Source of the DNA: Synergistaceae bacterium
Lineage (GTDB): Bacteria; Synergistota; Synergistia; Synergistales; Synergistaceae
DNA length: 5,934 nucleotides
Direction of reading: 5' to 3'
Assembly: GCA_031290815.1 (NCBI GenBank)
Contig: JAISLO010000103.1
Span: 1 to 5,934 of the forward strand
Positions 1-5,654 of this stretch are shown in pieces (position 1 is the stretch's first letter; every line of letters begins with the position of its first letter). Position numbers and translations under genes: made by a program. The notes below the pieces were generated by a model that was given only the letters and a program-made list of their open reading frames with translations, did no database searches and was not told where the DNA came from.

Positions 1-253
1 ACACCTCGCCATCGGGACTCTCTCCGAGGAAGACTGCGTCGGCCAGATCGTATCGCCTCCCGAGCGAATTTTCAACGAAACCTTTGTCAGCCGGTTGATC
101 AGGCCACTGATAGTCGCGAGGGTGAAAAGGAGTCGCCGCCGCCGCCATGACGTACGCATCGCCGTAAGACGTTATGTAAGTCACCACGGACCTCTCTCTC
201 ATCGAACCTTTATGGAACGTTGCCTTAAAAGACCCGAGCGACAGATCGGACAT
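1..253 (-). CDS. AlaX-like alanyl-tRNA editing protein, N-terminal part (partial)
   Basis: The gene reads leftwards and leaves the window, so only 84 codons are visible. The start is ATG at 253-251, with a GAGGTGA ribosome binding site at 267-261 seven bases upstream. Residues 41-58 read TPFHPRDYQWPDQPADKG, and a later stretch reads DLADAVFLGESPDGEV. This spacing resembles the second additional domain of alanyl-tRNA synthetase and free-standing AlaX proteins, where a P-x-GGQP-x-D-x-G loop is followed by V-x-D-x(n)-G-x-I before the zinc histidines. Those proteins hydrolyse Ser- or Gly-tRNA(Ala) in the cytoplasm. Here the usual GGQP is WPDQP. The zinc-binding HxxxH and CxxxH motifs would lie beyond the window, so catalysis cannot be judged. 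The family call rests on this partial motif match only; another SAD-like hydrolase is possible. The gene is divergent from the pilin-like genes. Confidence 0.5.
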   Translation of the reverse strand, partial: MSDLSLGSFKATFHKGSMRERSVVTYITSYGDAYVMAAAATPFHPRDYQWPDQPADKGFVENSLGRRYDLADAVFLGESPDGEV

Positions 254-302
254 ATTTAAATCACCTCTAATTATACATAAAACTCACATTTACTGTAGCC
301 GA

Positions 303-332
303 AGTATATCAGATAATAATCAGCATTGTCTC
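303..332 (-). promoter_or_regulatory. Candidate sigma-70-type promoter for the leftward gene
   Basis: On the minus strand, GAGACA (332-327; 4 of 6 to TTGACA) is followed after 18 bases by TATACT (308-303; 5 of 6 to TATAAT). The predicted transcript would start near 296, leaving a leader of about 42 bases ahead of the ATG at 253 and including its ribosome binding site. Between the two boxes the sequence ATCAG occurs twice (308-312 and 319-323 on the + strand), exactly 11 bp apart, which could be a regulator contact. Called by eye only. Confidence 0.4.
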
Positions 333-356
333 CGTATTGTTAGTTTAGCTTTTCAA

Positions 357-372
357 TTAATTATTTAATTAA
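357..372. repeat. AT-only palindrome TTAATTA-tt-TAATTAA in divergent promoter region
   Basis: Two perfect 7-base arms (357-363 and 366-372) are separated by two T residues. The repeat sits 13-28 bases upstream of the ribosome binding site of the first pilin-like gene, in the most AT-rich part of the window. It could be an operator, part of the promoter, or simply compositional. A TTGTTA hexamer at 337-342 is a possible -35 for the rightward genes, but no convincing -10 follows at the right distance. Confidence 0.3.
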
Positions 373-397
373 CTTACTATTTTCAGGAGGAGTGATG

Positions 398-781
398 ATG
401 TTGTCGTTAATATTGGGGGAATCGAGGGAAAAGAGTGGCTACAATCGATCTATGGCTGGGTTTTCGATAGTAGAGGCCCTTATGTCGTCGATGCTGCTGG
501 CCACAGTGATGGCCGGTCTGCTCACACTCGCCGACTTGACTTTTACGATAGAGGACCTGGAACGGAAGAAGAGGGAGGAACTGGTGAACATGTCTTCCGT
601 AGCCGCCGAGATAAATTCGGGGGTCCTCTCGGGGGATTTCGGCCCTTTCCTCGGTATTTCTGGCATCGTGAGAAGAGAGCCGGGATCGTACGGGCTAGCG
701 TCGTACGGTGTTTCCGTCTGGGGCGAGTCGCAGAGTAGTGAGATGAGCTGGAGGATGTCGCTCATAAGGGGCGGATTATGA
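398..781 (+). CDS. PilV/GspI-like minor pilin (prepilin-type N-terminal methylation protein)
   Basis: A 127-residue protein with a type IV prepilin leader. The AGGAGG ribosome binding site (385-390) lies 7 bases before ATG 398, a better spacing than the alternative in-frame GTG 392 or ATG 395. Residues 1-21 form a basic leader ending in glycine. The predicted prepilin peptidase site is G21/F22, followed by FSIVEALM with glutamate at mature position +5, and then a hydrophobic helix to about residue 45. This matches the GF-(S/T)-x-x-E class. The short C-terminal domain (residues 46-127) has no recognisable motif. By family, such proteins are inserted in the inner membrane and prime or decorate type IV pili or type II secretion pseudopili. 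The stop overlaps the next start (ATGA), which indicates co-translation. The leader is long for this class. The specific subfamily is uncertain, but the prepilin nature is secure. Confidence 0.75.
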   Translation: MLSLILGESREKSGYNRSMAGFSIVEALMSSMLLATVMAGLLTLADLTFTIEDLERKKREELVNMSSVAAEINSGVLSGDFGPFLGISGIVRREPGSYGLASYGVSVWGESQSSEMSWRMSLIRGGL

Positions 782-1326
782 GACGGCGCGGTTTCTTCAT
801 GCCCTTCGTGGCGATGTTCGCCATGATGACGCTGGTCATAACGGCCTTCCTGGCGGAACGTGCGACGGACGGGATTGCGCTCGACGAAAAGTCGTTTGCA
901 GGCGCTCGATCCGGAATCACGGCGATGATGGGGCTCAAATTCGCCGAGGACTGGCTGATCGAGAAACTTTCCGCCGGCGTGGTCCCATCAGGTATGACCG
1001 TCATGACGTCGAGCGAGGATGCCGGAGGCGCGAGCCTGGAACTGGCGGACTTCTTGGATAGGTCGGATGTTGAGCTGCGAATTTCGGCTGCCGCGGATTC
1101 CCCTGCCGACTCGTCCTTCAAGAAATCCTTTATACCGTACATTCCTCCCGAGGTCACTGACGAGGGCGTTTTGAGGTACTACCTGCTCAGAAGCGCGGCA
1201 GAGGTGGAGGGGCGGAATATTTTGACGGAGGAGGAGGAACTGCTCTGCGTCCTCATGAATCACACCGGAACGCTCTCCCAAGTGACGAGGCTGTTCCACA
1301 AATCCAGATCCGAGAGGAAGAAATGA
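778..1326 (+). CDS. PilX/GspK-like single-pass membrane protein, probable minor pilin
   Basis: A 182-residue protein whose ATG lies in the ATGA overlap with the preceding prepilin gene. An AAGGGG ribosome binding site (766-771) lies six bases upstream. It begins MRRRGFFMPF and continues as a hydrophobic helix to about residue 26, followed by an extracytoplasmic domain with no cysteine pair. A short basic leader ending in glycine just before a hydrophobic helix is typical of PilX and GspK minor pilins, and GspK-type proteins are known to lack the glutamate at +5. Here +5 is phenylalanine if cleavage follows G5. The C-terminus is highly charged (HKSRSERKK). Together with its neighbour it probably forms part of a pilus or pseudopilus tip complex. 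No other pilus gene lies within the window. It could instead be an uncleaved membrane protein, so the pilin call leans on context. Confidence 0.55.
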   Translation: MRRRGFFMPFVAMFAMMTLVITAFLAERATDGIALDEKSFAGARSGITAMMGLKFAEDWLIEKLSAGVVPSGMTVMTSSEDAGGASLELADFLDRSDVELRISAAADSPADSSFKKSFIPYIPPEVTDEGVLRYYLLRSAAEVEGRNILTEEEELLCVLMNHTGTLSQVTRLFHKSRSERKK

Positions 1327-1348
1327 TGTGCTTATATTCACAGAGGTG

Positions 1349-1354
1349 TATACT
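1349..1354 (+). promoter_or_regulatory. Possible -10 box upstream of gltS
   Basis: TATACT (5 of 6 to TATAAT) lies 74 bases before the gltS start, in a gap of relatively low GC content. No good -35 hexamer is seen 16-18 bases upstream, and that stretch overlaps the end of the previous gene. Transcription from here would start near 1361 and give a leader of about 60 bases. Read-through from the pilin-like genes is an alternative, as no terminator is visible between them. Confidence 0.3.
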
Positions 1355-1398
1355 ACTGTAACAAACAAAATAGGGCAGAACTGATCAATCATCAAATC

Positions 1399-1420
1399 TG
1401 ACAAACGAGGGGTGTTGTCA
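1399..1420 (+). promoter_or_regulatory. Inverted repeat with the gltS ribosome binding site in its loop
   Basis: TGACAA (1399-1404) and TTGTCA (1415-1420) are perfect inverted copies enclosing ten bases, ACGAGGGGTG. The only Shine-Dalgarno-like sequence for gltS, GAGGGG (1407-1412), lies entirely in this loop, and the ATG follows the second arm after two bases. In RNA this could present or hide the ribosome binding site; in DNA it could be a dimeric repressor site. Which of these applies, if either, cannot be decided from sequence. Confidence 0.4.
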
Positions 1421-1422
1421 AA

Positions 1423-2721
1423 ATGGAGAGGGTACTCGTAAACGGAATATGGCAGTTCAAGTTCGACATGCTCCAAGCGGCGGCTCTTGGCGCGATCATG
1501 TATTATTTCGGCGTCTGGATGAGGTCCAAGATACCGGCTCTCGTGAAATACTGCATCCCTGCCCCGGCAGTCGGAGGCCTCACCGTAGCCGTGATAACGG
1601 CGGTACTCCAGGCCAGGGGCATAGCGAGTTTCGCCTTCGACGGCACACTGCAGACTGTTTTTATGATCTGCTTTTTTTGTACTGTCGGCATGAACGCGAG
1701 CTACAAACTGGTCTTGAGGGGCGGCATCATGGTCGTGGCGTTCTGGGCCGTGTCCACGTTAGTGTCGGTCCTGCAGAACGCGGCAGGGATTCCGATATCG
1801 ATCGGTTTTGGCCTGAACCCGCTTATGGGAATAATCGGCGGCTCCATCCCCATGATCGGCGGCCTTGGCACCGCGGGGGCGTTCGGCGCTCTGTTCGAGG
1901 ATGAATACGGCGTAGCGGGAGCCTTGAGCGCGGCCATCGCATGCGCGACATTCGGGATGGTAGCGGGTTCCGTCGTCGGCGGGCCGACAGGAGAGTGGAT
2001 AATAAAAAGCCACAAAATATCTGTCCCGGGAAAGGCGGCGAAATCCTCCCCCTCTGATATCGTCCAGAACGAAGACGCCGTGCTCGAAGAGGTGGGAGAG
2101 TTCGCGCGGAACGCCGAATCTGAGGAGCGGAACGCGGAGGACGAGGGCGAACATAAGGTATCGGGTCCTCATCTCATGCAGAACCTATCCTGGATTCTCG
2201 TAGCCGCCGGATGCGGCTCGGCGGTGAGCTATTATCTCAAAAGGGCCGGCATCACGCTTCCTCCTTACATAGGCGCTATGATCGTCGCCATAGCCGTGCG
2301 CAACGCTGGAGACAAGACGGAATGGTTCGAGATCGACTCCAAATGCATTGGGATGATCGGCGATATATCGCTTGGACTTTATATCACCATGGCCATCAAC
2401 TCGCTTCAGCTATGGCAGCTCACGAACCTGGCCCTGCCGCTCGTGATAATGATGACGGCTCAGATCATCCTCATCGTGCTCATAGCGTATTTTCTGGTCT
2501 TCATGCTTTTCGGCAGGAACTACGACTCGGCGGTCATGGCGAGCGGGCTGGTCGGTTTCGGCCTCGGGGCGACTCCGAACGCCCTGGTCTGCATGCAGGC
2601 CATCACGAACAAGCATGGCCCCTCGGAGAGGGCCTTCTTTGTCGTTCCGATAGTGGGCGCGTTTCTGGTGGATATCTCAAACGCCACGGTCATCTCGATA
2701 ATGTCAGGCTTTTTCAGATAA
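1423..2721 (+). CDS. gltS: GltS-family sodium/glutamate symporter
   Basis: A 432-residue polytopic inner-membrane protein; E. coli GltS has 401. It has the two inverted halves of the family. The first half has a re-entrant loop GGSIPMIGGLGTAGA (139-153). The second has GFGLGATPNALVCMQ (378-392) followed by the conserved GPSERAFFVVPIVGAFLVDISN region (399-420). These glycine-rich loops form the substrate and sodium path in GltS. By family, it imports L-glutamate with sodium. Residues about 196-252 form an expanded, very acidic cytoplasmic linker between the halves, including a near-tandem repeat RNAESEE/RNAEDEG (229-242). The start has a GAGGGG ribosome binding site ten bases away. A TAXI binding-protein gene begins 18 bases after the stop. 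This suggests the carrier may depend on a binding protein, which is not known for E. coli GltS. The exact substrate is inferred. Confidence 0.9.
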   Translation: MERVLVNGIWQFKFDMLQAAALGAIMYYFGVWMRSKIPALVKYCIPAPAVGGLTVAVITAVLQARGIASFAFDGTLQTVFMICFFCTVGMNASYKLVLRGGIMVVAFWAVSTLVSVLQNAAGIPISIGFGLNPLMGIIGGSIPMIGGLGTAGAFGALFEDEYGVAGALSAAIACATFGMVAGSVVGGPTGEWIIKSHKISVPGKAAKSSPSDIVQNEDAVLEEVGEFARNAESEERNAEDEGEHKVSGPHLMQNLSWILVAAGCGSAVSYYLKRAGITLPPYIGAMIVAIAVRNAGDKTEWFEIDSKCIGMIGDISLGLYITMAINSLQLWQLTNLALPLVIMMTAQIILIVLIAYFLVFMLFGRNYDSAVMASGLVGFGLGATPNALVCMQAITNKHGPSERAFFVVPIVGAFLVDISNATVISIMSGFFR

Positions 2722-2739
2722 CGGGACGAGGTGAGAGAA

Positions 2740-3690
2740 ATGCGGAAGAACATCGTCATTCAGGGGGCGTTGATAGCTGGGATAATCCTGCTCGCTGGTT
2801 ATCAATTTTTGGGAAACAGGAACGCCGAGCCAGTCAGGATAAGGATAGCTACCGGCGGAGAGTCGGGCGTTTATTACGCTTATGGAAACGCGCTTGCTGA
2901 AATATTGGAGAAGAGGCTCAACGTACAGGTCACCGCGCTTCAGAGCGGAGGCTCGGTCGATAACATCCATCTTTTGAAAAACGGCAGGGCCGAGATTGCC
3001 TTTGTGCAGAACGACATAATGACATACGCCTATAACGGAACGAATCTTTTCTCGGCGGAGGGCCGGTTCGAGGATCTTTCGGCGATCGCCGGCCTCTACC
3101 CCGAGACGTGCCAAATAGTCGCGAGGAGTGAAATCGGCGGGATCCTCGATCTGAGGGGCAAGCGCGTCTCCGTCGGAGACGAGGGGAGCGGAACGGAGCT
3201 GAACGCGCTCCAGATCCTCGGCGCATACGGGATTTCCTATGCCGATATCGACGTCGATCATCTGAGCTTCGGCGCTTCCGTGGAGGCGTTTAAAGACGGC
3301 AGGATAGACGCGTTTTTCTGTACGGCCGGCGTTCCGACTCCGGCGATAAGCGAGCTTGCGGCTAAAGGTGGGGCTCGCCTCCTGAGCGTTGGAGACGCCC
3401 ATGCGCGTTCGCTCATCTCCCAGTATCCGTTCTACACCCAGCATATCGTTCCGGGCGGCGTTTATCCCGGCGTAGACGAGGCGCCGACTGTGGCGGTCAG
3501 GGCAGTGCTGGCCACAAACGGCAGGCTAGGCGACGAGTTAGTGTCAGAGATAGTGAAGATTCTCTTCGATAGCCGCGACGAGATCGCCAAATCCCTGCCC
3601 GAGGCAGGCGATCTGAATCGCGGCGGGGCTGCGGAGGGCATCACGATACCCCTGCACCCCGAGGCTGAGAAGTACCTCTTCGGAAGTTAA
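2740..3690 (+). CDS. TAXI-family TRAP transporter solute-binding protein
   Basis: A 316-residue extracytoplasmic binding protein. The ATG at 2740 is chosen over an in-frame GTG at 2731 because the GTG lies inside the ribosome binding site GAGGTGA (2728-2734), five bases before the ATG. Residues 5-22 are hydrophobic. No lipobox cysteine and no convincing signal peptidase site follow, so the protein may stay anchored in the membrane. TAXI landmarks in order: IATGGESGVYYAYG (36-49), AFVQND (87-92), LYPE (119-122), SVGDEGSGTELNA (144-156), CTAGVPT (194-200), PFYT (230-233), PTVAVRAVL (249-257) and PLHPEAEKY (304-312). Known TAXI proteins bind glutamate or related dicarboxylates and deliver them to DctQM-type TRAP subunits. 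None is present here; the partner encoded 18 bases upstream is GltS-like. Family membership is secure, but the substrate and partner are inferred. Confidence 0.93.
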   Translation: MRKNIVIQGALIAGIILLAGYQFLGNRNAEPVRIRIATGGESGVYYAYGNALAEILEKRLNVQVTALQSGGSVDNIHLLKNGRAEIAFVQNDIMTYAYNGTNLFSAEGRFEDLSAIAGLYPETCQIVARSEIGGILDLRGKRVSVGDEGSGTELNALQILGAYGISYADIDVDHLSFGASVEAFKDGRIDAFFCTAGVPTPAISELAAKGGARLLSVGDAHARSLISQYPFYTQHIVPGGVYPGVDEAPTVAVRAVLATNGRLGDELVSEIVKILFDSRDEIAKSLPEAGDLNRGGAAEGITIPLHPEAEKYLFGS

Positions 3691-3879
3691 GCCTCGCGAG
3701 GCTCGCGCGCCTTCAACGAGATTCGACGAGCTATGTCCCGTTCGTCTCAATCGTGCGGCGCATACTCCGCTTTTTGCGATATACTTGACGCGAGGGCGGC
3801 ATTTTGACTTGAGCGAAGAGAAGGGGGCAAATCTCTTGAGACGAGCGCGCAAATTTCTCTCGGCTGTTGCGTCGCCATT
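3691..3879. other. Spacer between transporter units
   Basis: This 189-bp spacer separates the TAXI gene from the ABC genes. It opens with the palindrome GCCTCGCGAGGC (3691-3702), which lacks a following T-tract and so is not a convincing terminator. TATACT at 3780-3785 is a good -10 match with no matching -35. An AAGGGGGC motif (3821-3828) precedes a short TTG reading frame, listed separately. There is no B12-box or other riboswitch signature that I recognise. The same frame as the small reading frame is open from 3617 but has no ATG or GTG start. Confidence 0.4.
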
Positions 3880-3883
3880 ATGA
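3836..3883 (+). CDS. Possible 15-codon leader peptide coupled to the ABC ATPase
   Basis: TTG 3836 lies eight bases after AGGGGG (3822-3827) and would encode MRRARKFLSAVASPL. Its TGA (3881-3883) overlaps the ATPase ATG (3880-3882) as ATGA, the same junction used between the two ABC genes and between the two pilin genes. The ATPase has no ribosome binding site of its own, so translation of this frame would explain how it is started. The peptide is basic and hydrophobic. Against it: TTG starts are rarer, the frame is short, and such an overlap can arise by chance. Alternative in-frame TTG starts lie at 3785 and 3809. Confidence 0.3.
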   Translation: MRRARKFLSAVASPL

Positions 3884-4695
3884 GCGGCGCTGGGATTCCG
3901 CTCGAAGTCTCAGGCGTTTCGTTGTCGCTGGATGGGAGAAATATCCTGAGCGACGTCGCGTTTTCCGTTGGGAGCGGCGATTTTATCTGTATGGTTGGCA
4001 GAAACGGCGCTGGCAAGAGCAGTATTTTTAAATGTGTCGTGGGCATATACAAAAACTTTTCCGGCGTGATCGAAATAGGCGGCGCTCGGTCGTCCGAGTT
4101 CAGCGACAGGAACAGGGCAAAGCTGGTCGCGTATGTGCCGCAGAGCGCGTCGCTGGATGTTCCGTACACGGTCCGCGAGTTCATGGAAATGGCCCGCTAT
4201 CCGTGGCGGGGAGTTTCGACCGCGGCTGAGGATGCCAGGTATATATCGGAGGCTCTCATGATGACGGGCGCTATAGACGTCGCGGAGCGAAGGATGAACA
4301 CGCTGTCCGGCGGAGAACGCCAGAAGGTGATGATAGCGTCAGCCGTCGCCCAGAATACCGGAATCATCGTCCTGGATGAGCCGACCAGCTACCTCGATTA
4401 CGAACACCAGGCGGAGGCTGCGGAGGTAATGGCCAGGGTAAACTCTGAGCGAGGGGTGACTCTGCTCGCCGTCACTCATGACATCAATCTGGCGATGAGA
4501 GTCTCTCGCAGGATAATAGCTCTTGCGGACGGGCGTGTTTTCTGGAACGGTCCGCCCAGCGGGATTCTCGAGGATGGACTGCTCCAATCCATATACGGCG
4601 TCCCGTTCGAGAGTTACTTCCCTCGCTCCGGAGGAGATTGGGATTATCCGCTGTTGGCGCCGGTAATGCCCGGGGGCTGTCAGAGCAGAGCATGA
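3880..4695 (+). CDS. ABC importer ATPase, FecE/BtuD class (siderophore, haem or cobalamin uptake)
   Basis: A 271-residue cytoplasmic ATPase, slightly longer than the usual 250-265 of the class. Motifs in order: Walker A GRNGAGKSS (40-48), Q-loop Q88 in YVPQSAS, signature LSGGERQ (142-148), Walker B IIVLDEPTS (162-170) with catalytic E167, D-loop YLDYEHQ, and H-loop H200 in AVTHD. All key residues are present, so it should hydrolyse ATP. The ARYPWRG segment after the Q-loop corresponds to the GRxP segment of iron/B12 importers, with A in place of G. ATG 3880 is the only conventional start in frame and gives a normal N-terminus, yet no Shine-Dalgarno sequence lies before it. The stop overlaps the permease start (ATGA). 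The substrate cannot be told from the ATPase; iron-chelate, haem, cobalamin or another metal complex are all possible. Confidence 0.92.
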   Translation: MSGAGIPLEVSGVSLSLDGRNILSDVAFSVGSGDFICMVGRNGAGKSSIFKCVVGIYKNFSGVIEIGGARSSEFSDRNRAKLVAYVPQSASLDVPYTVREFMEMARYPWRGVSTAAEDARYISEALMMTGAIDVAERRMNTLSGGERQKVMIASAVAQNTGIIVLDEPTSYLDYEHQAEAAEVMARVNSERGVTLLAVTHDINLAMRVSRRIIALADGRVFWNGPPSGILEDGLLQSIYGVPFESYFPRSGGDWDYPLLAPVMPGGCQSRA

Positions 4696-5654
4696 GGAGA
4701 CGCCGTGCGTTCGTATTTTTCGCGATATCGGTGTTAGTCCTGTTTTTATGCCCCTGGCTCGGCGCGAGTCCGATCTCACCGTCCGACGCGTTGAACTCGT
4801 CCGGGCTGGAGTCGAAGATCTTCTGGCAGATCCGGATGCCGAGGGTGATATTCGCGTGGTGCGCCGGCGCGACGTTTGGAGTGTGCGGCATGGTGTTCCA
4901 GGCGATCTTCCGCAACCCCCTGGCGGAGCCGTCCATCCTTGGGGTATCGGCAGGCGCGGCGCTCGGCGCGGCGGCTGCCATCCGCTTTGGCTTTGGGACG
5001 AGTTTTCTCGGCGCTGCGCTGCCGGTGAGCGCTTTCGCCGGTTCAATGCTCTCCATAGCAATAATATCAGCGCTGTCCCGCATGGTGAAGGGGACGAAGG
5101 ACGCGACGCTGCTGCTTGCGGGAGTGGCCATAAGCTCTCTGTTCTCCAGCCTGATAATGGTCTTCCAATACACTGGAGGCGCGGCAGAGACGCACAGCCT
5201 AATCTCGTGGACAATGGGCGGGATCTCGGCCGTCGGCATGAATGATGGACTGCGAGCCCTTCCGTCAGTTATAATTTCACTCGCGCTTGCGATATTCTTC
5301 TCGGGCGAGCTCGATCTCATGATGTTTGGGGACGAGATAGCGACTACCAGAGGGGTTTCCATAGACCGGACCAGAAGGCTGCTCTTCGCGGGGGTATCGC
5401 TGTCGATAGCGATAGTGGTGGCAAACTGCGGTCCCATAGCGTTTTTGGGCCTTATAGCGCCTCACGCGGCCAGGAGCGCCGCTGGGTACAGGCACAAGAA
5501 CCTCTCTATTATGACCGCTGCGATAGGAGGCTCGGCTCTGGTCCTCTGCGATACGGCGGCGAGGACGCTTTTGGCCCCCGCTGACATACCGGTTGGCATA
5601 ATAGTTTCGTTCCTCGGCGCGCCTTTTTTCCTATGGCTCCTCTTCAAACGATAG
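4692..5654 (+). CDS. ABC importer permease, FecCD/BtuC family
   Basis: A 320-residue inner-membrane protein of normal family length (BtuC 326, FecD 318). ATG 4692 in the ATGA overlap is chosen. An in-frame ATG at 4638 would add 18 hydrophilic residues lying inside the ATPase gene. Family landmarks: IRMPRV (47-52), FQAIFRNPLAEPSILGVSAGA (69-89), SWTMGGIS (172-179), the ATPase-contact region GPIAFLGLIAPHAAR (247-261), and the C-terminal ADIPVGIIVSFLGAPFFLWLL (297-317). About ten hydrophobic helices are expected, and two copies would pair with two ATPases. D298 stands where most family members have E. There is no strong ribosome binding site, which suggests translational coupling to the ATPase. 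No class III binding-protein gene is present in the window, so the periplasmic partner must be encoded elsewhere or further away. Confidence 0.93.
   Translation: MRRRRAFVFFAISVLVLFLCPWLGASPISPSDALNSSGLESKIFWQIRMPRVIFAWCAGATFGVCGMVFQAIFRNPLAEPSILGVSAGAALGAAAAIRFGFGTSFLGAALPVSAFAGSMLSIAIISALSRMVKGTKDATLLLAGVAISSLFSSLIMVFQYTGGAAETHSLISWTMGGISAVGMNDGLRALPSVIISLALAIFFSGELDLMMFGDEIATTRGVSIDRTRRLLFAGVSLSIAIVVANCGPIAFLGLIAPHAARSAAGYRHKNLSIMTAAIGGSALVLCDTAARTLLAPADIPVGIIVSFLGAPFFLWLLFKR

Noticed and set aside
270..275. Perfect TATAAT on the minus strand upstream of the leftward gene
   Set aside because: Transcription from it would start inside or after the GAGGTGA ribosome binding site at 267-261, and no good -35 is present, so TATACT at 308-303 is the better candidate.
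1672..1678. Run of seven T residues within gltS as a phase-variation or slippage site
   Set aside because: The run encodes Phe-Phe in a conserved membrane helix, is short for phase variation, and the frame continues intact through all family motifs.
2704..3444. Long open antisense frame opposite the TAXI gene
   Set aside because: It mirrors the codon structure of the TAXI gene, has no recognisable motif and no independent start signals. The long antisense frames opposite the ABC ATPase and permease (for example 4339-5214 and 4484-5437) were rejected for the same reason.
3691..3713. GC-rich palindrome and alternative small stems just after the TAXI stop as a terminator
   Set aside because: The stems are only 4-5 pairs with tight or competing loops, and no T-tract follows, so it does not qualify as a Rho-independent terminator.
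3691..3879. Cobalamin or other riboswitch upstream of the BtuCD-like genes
   Set aside because: No B12-box (GCCACTG-type) or other recognised aptamer core was found, and the spacer is shorter than a full cobalamin riboswitch plus expression platform.
3617..3883. Open + frame running from within the TAXI gene to the ATPase start, as a longer gene
   Set aside because: It has no ATG or GTG start, overlaps the end of TAXI in another frame, and the translated sequence matches no family I recognise. Only the short TTG part with a ribosome binding site was kept, at low confidence.
4638..4691. Upstream in-frame ATG extending the permease by 18 residues
   Set aside because: The extension lies inside the ATPase gene and is hydrophilic; the ATGA overlap at 4692 gives a normal N-terminus (MRRRR then a hydrophobic helix).
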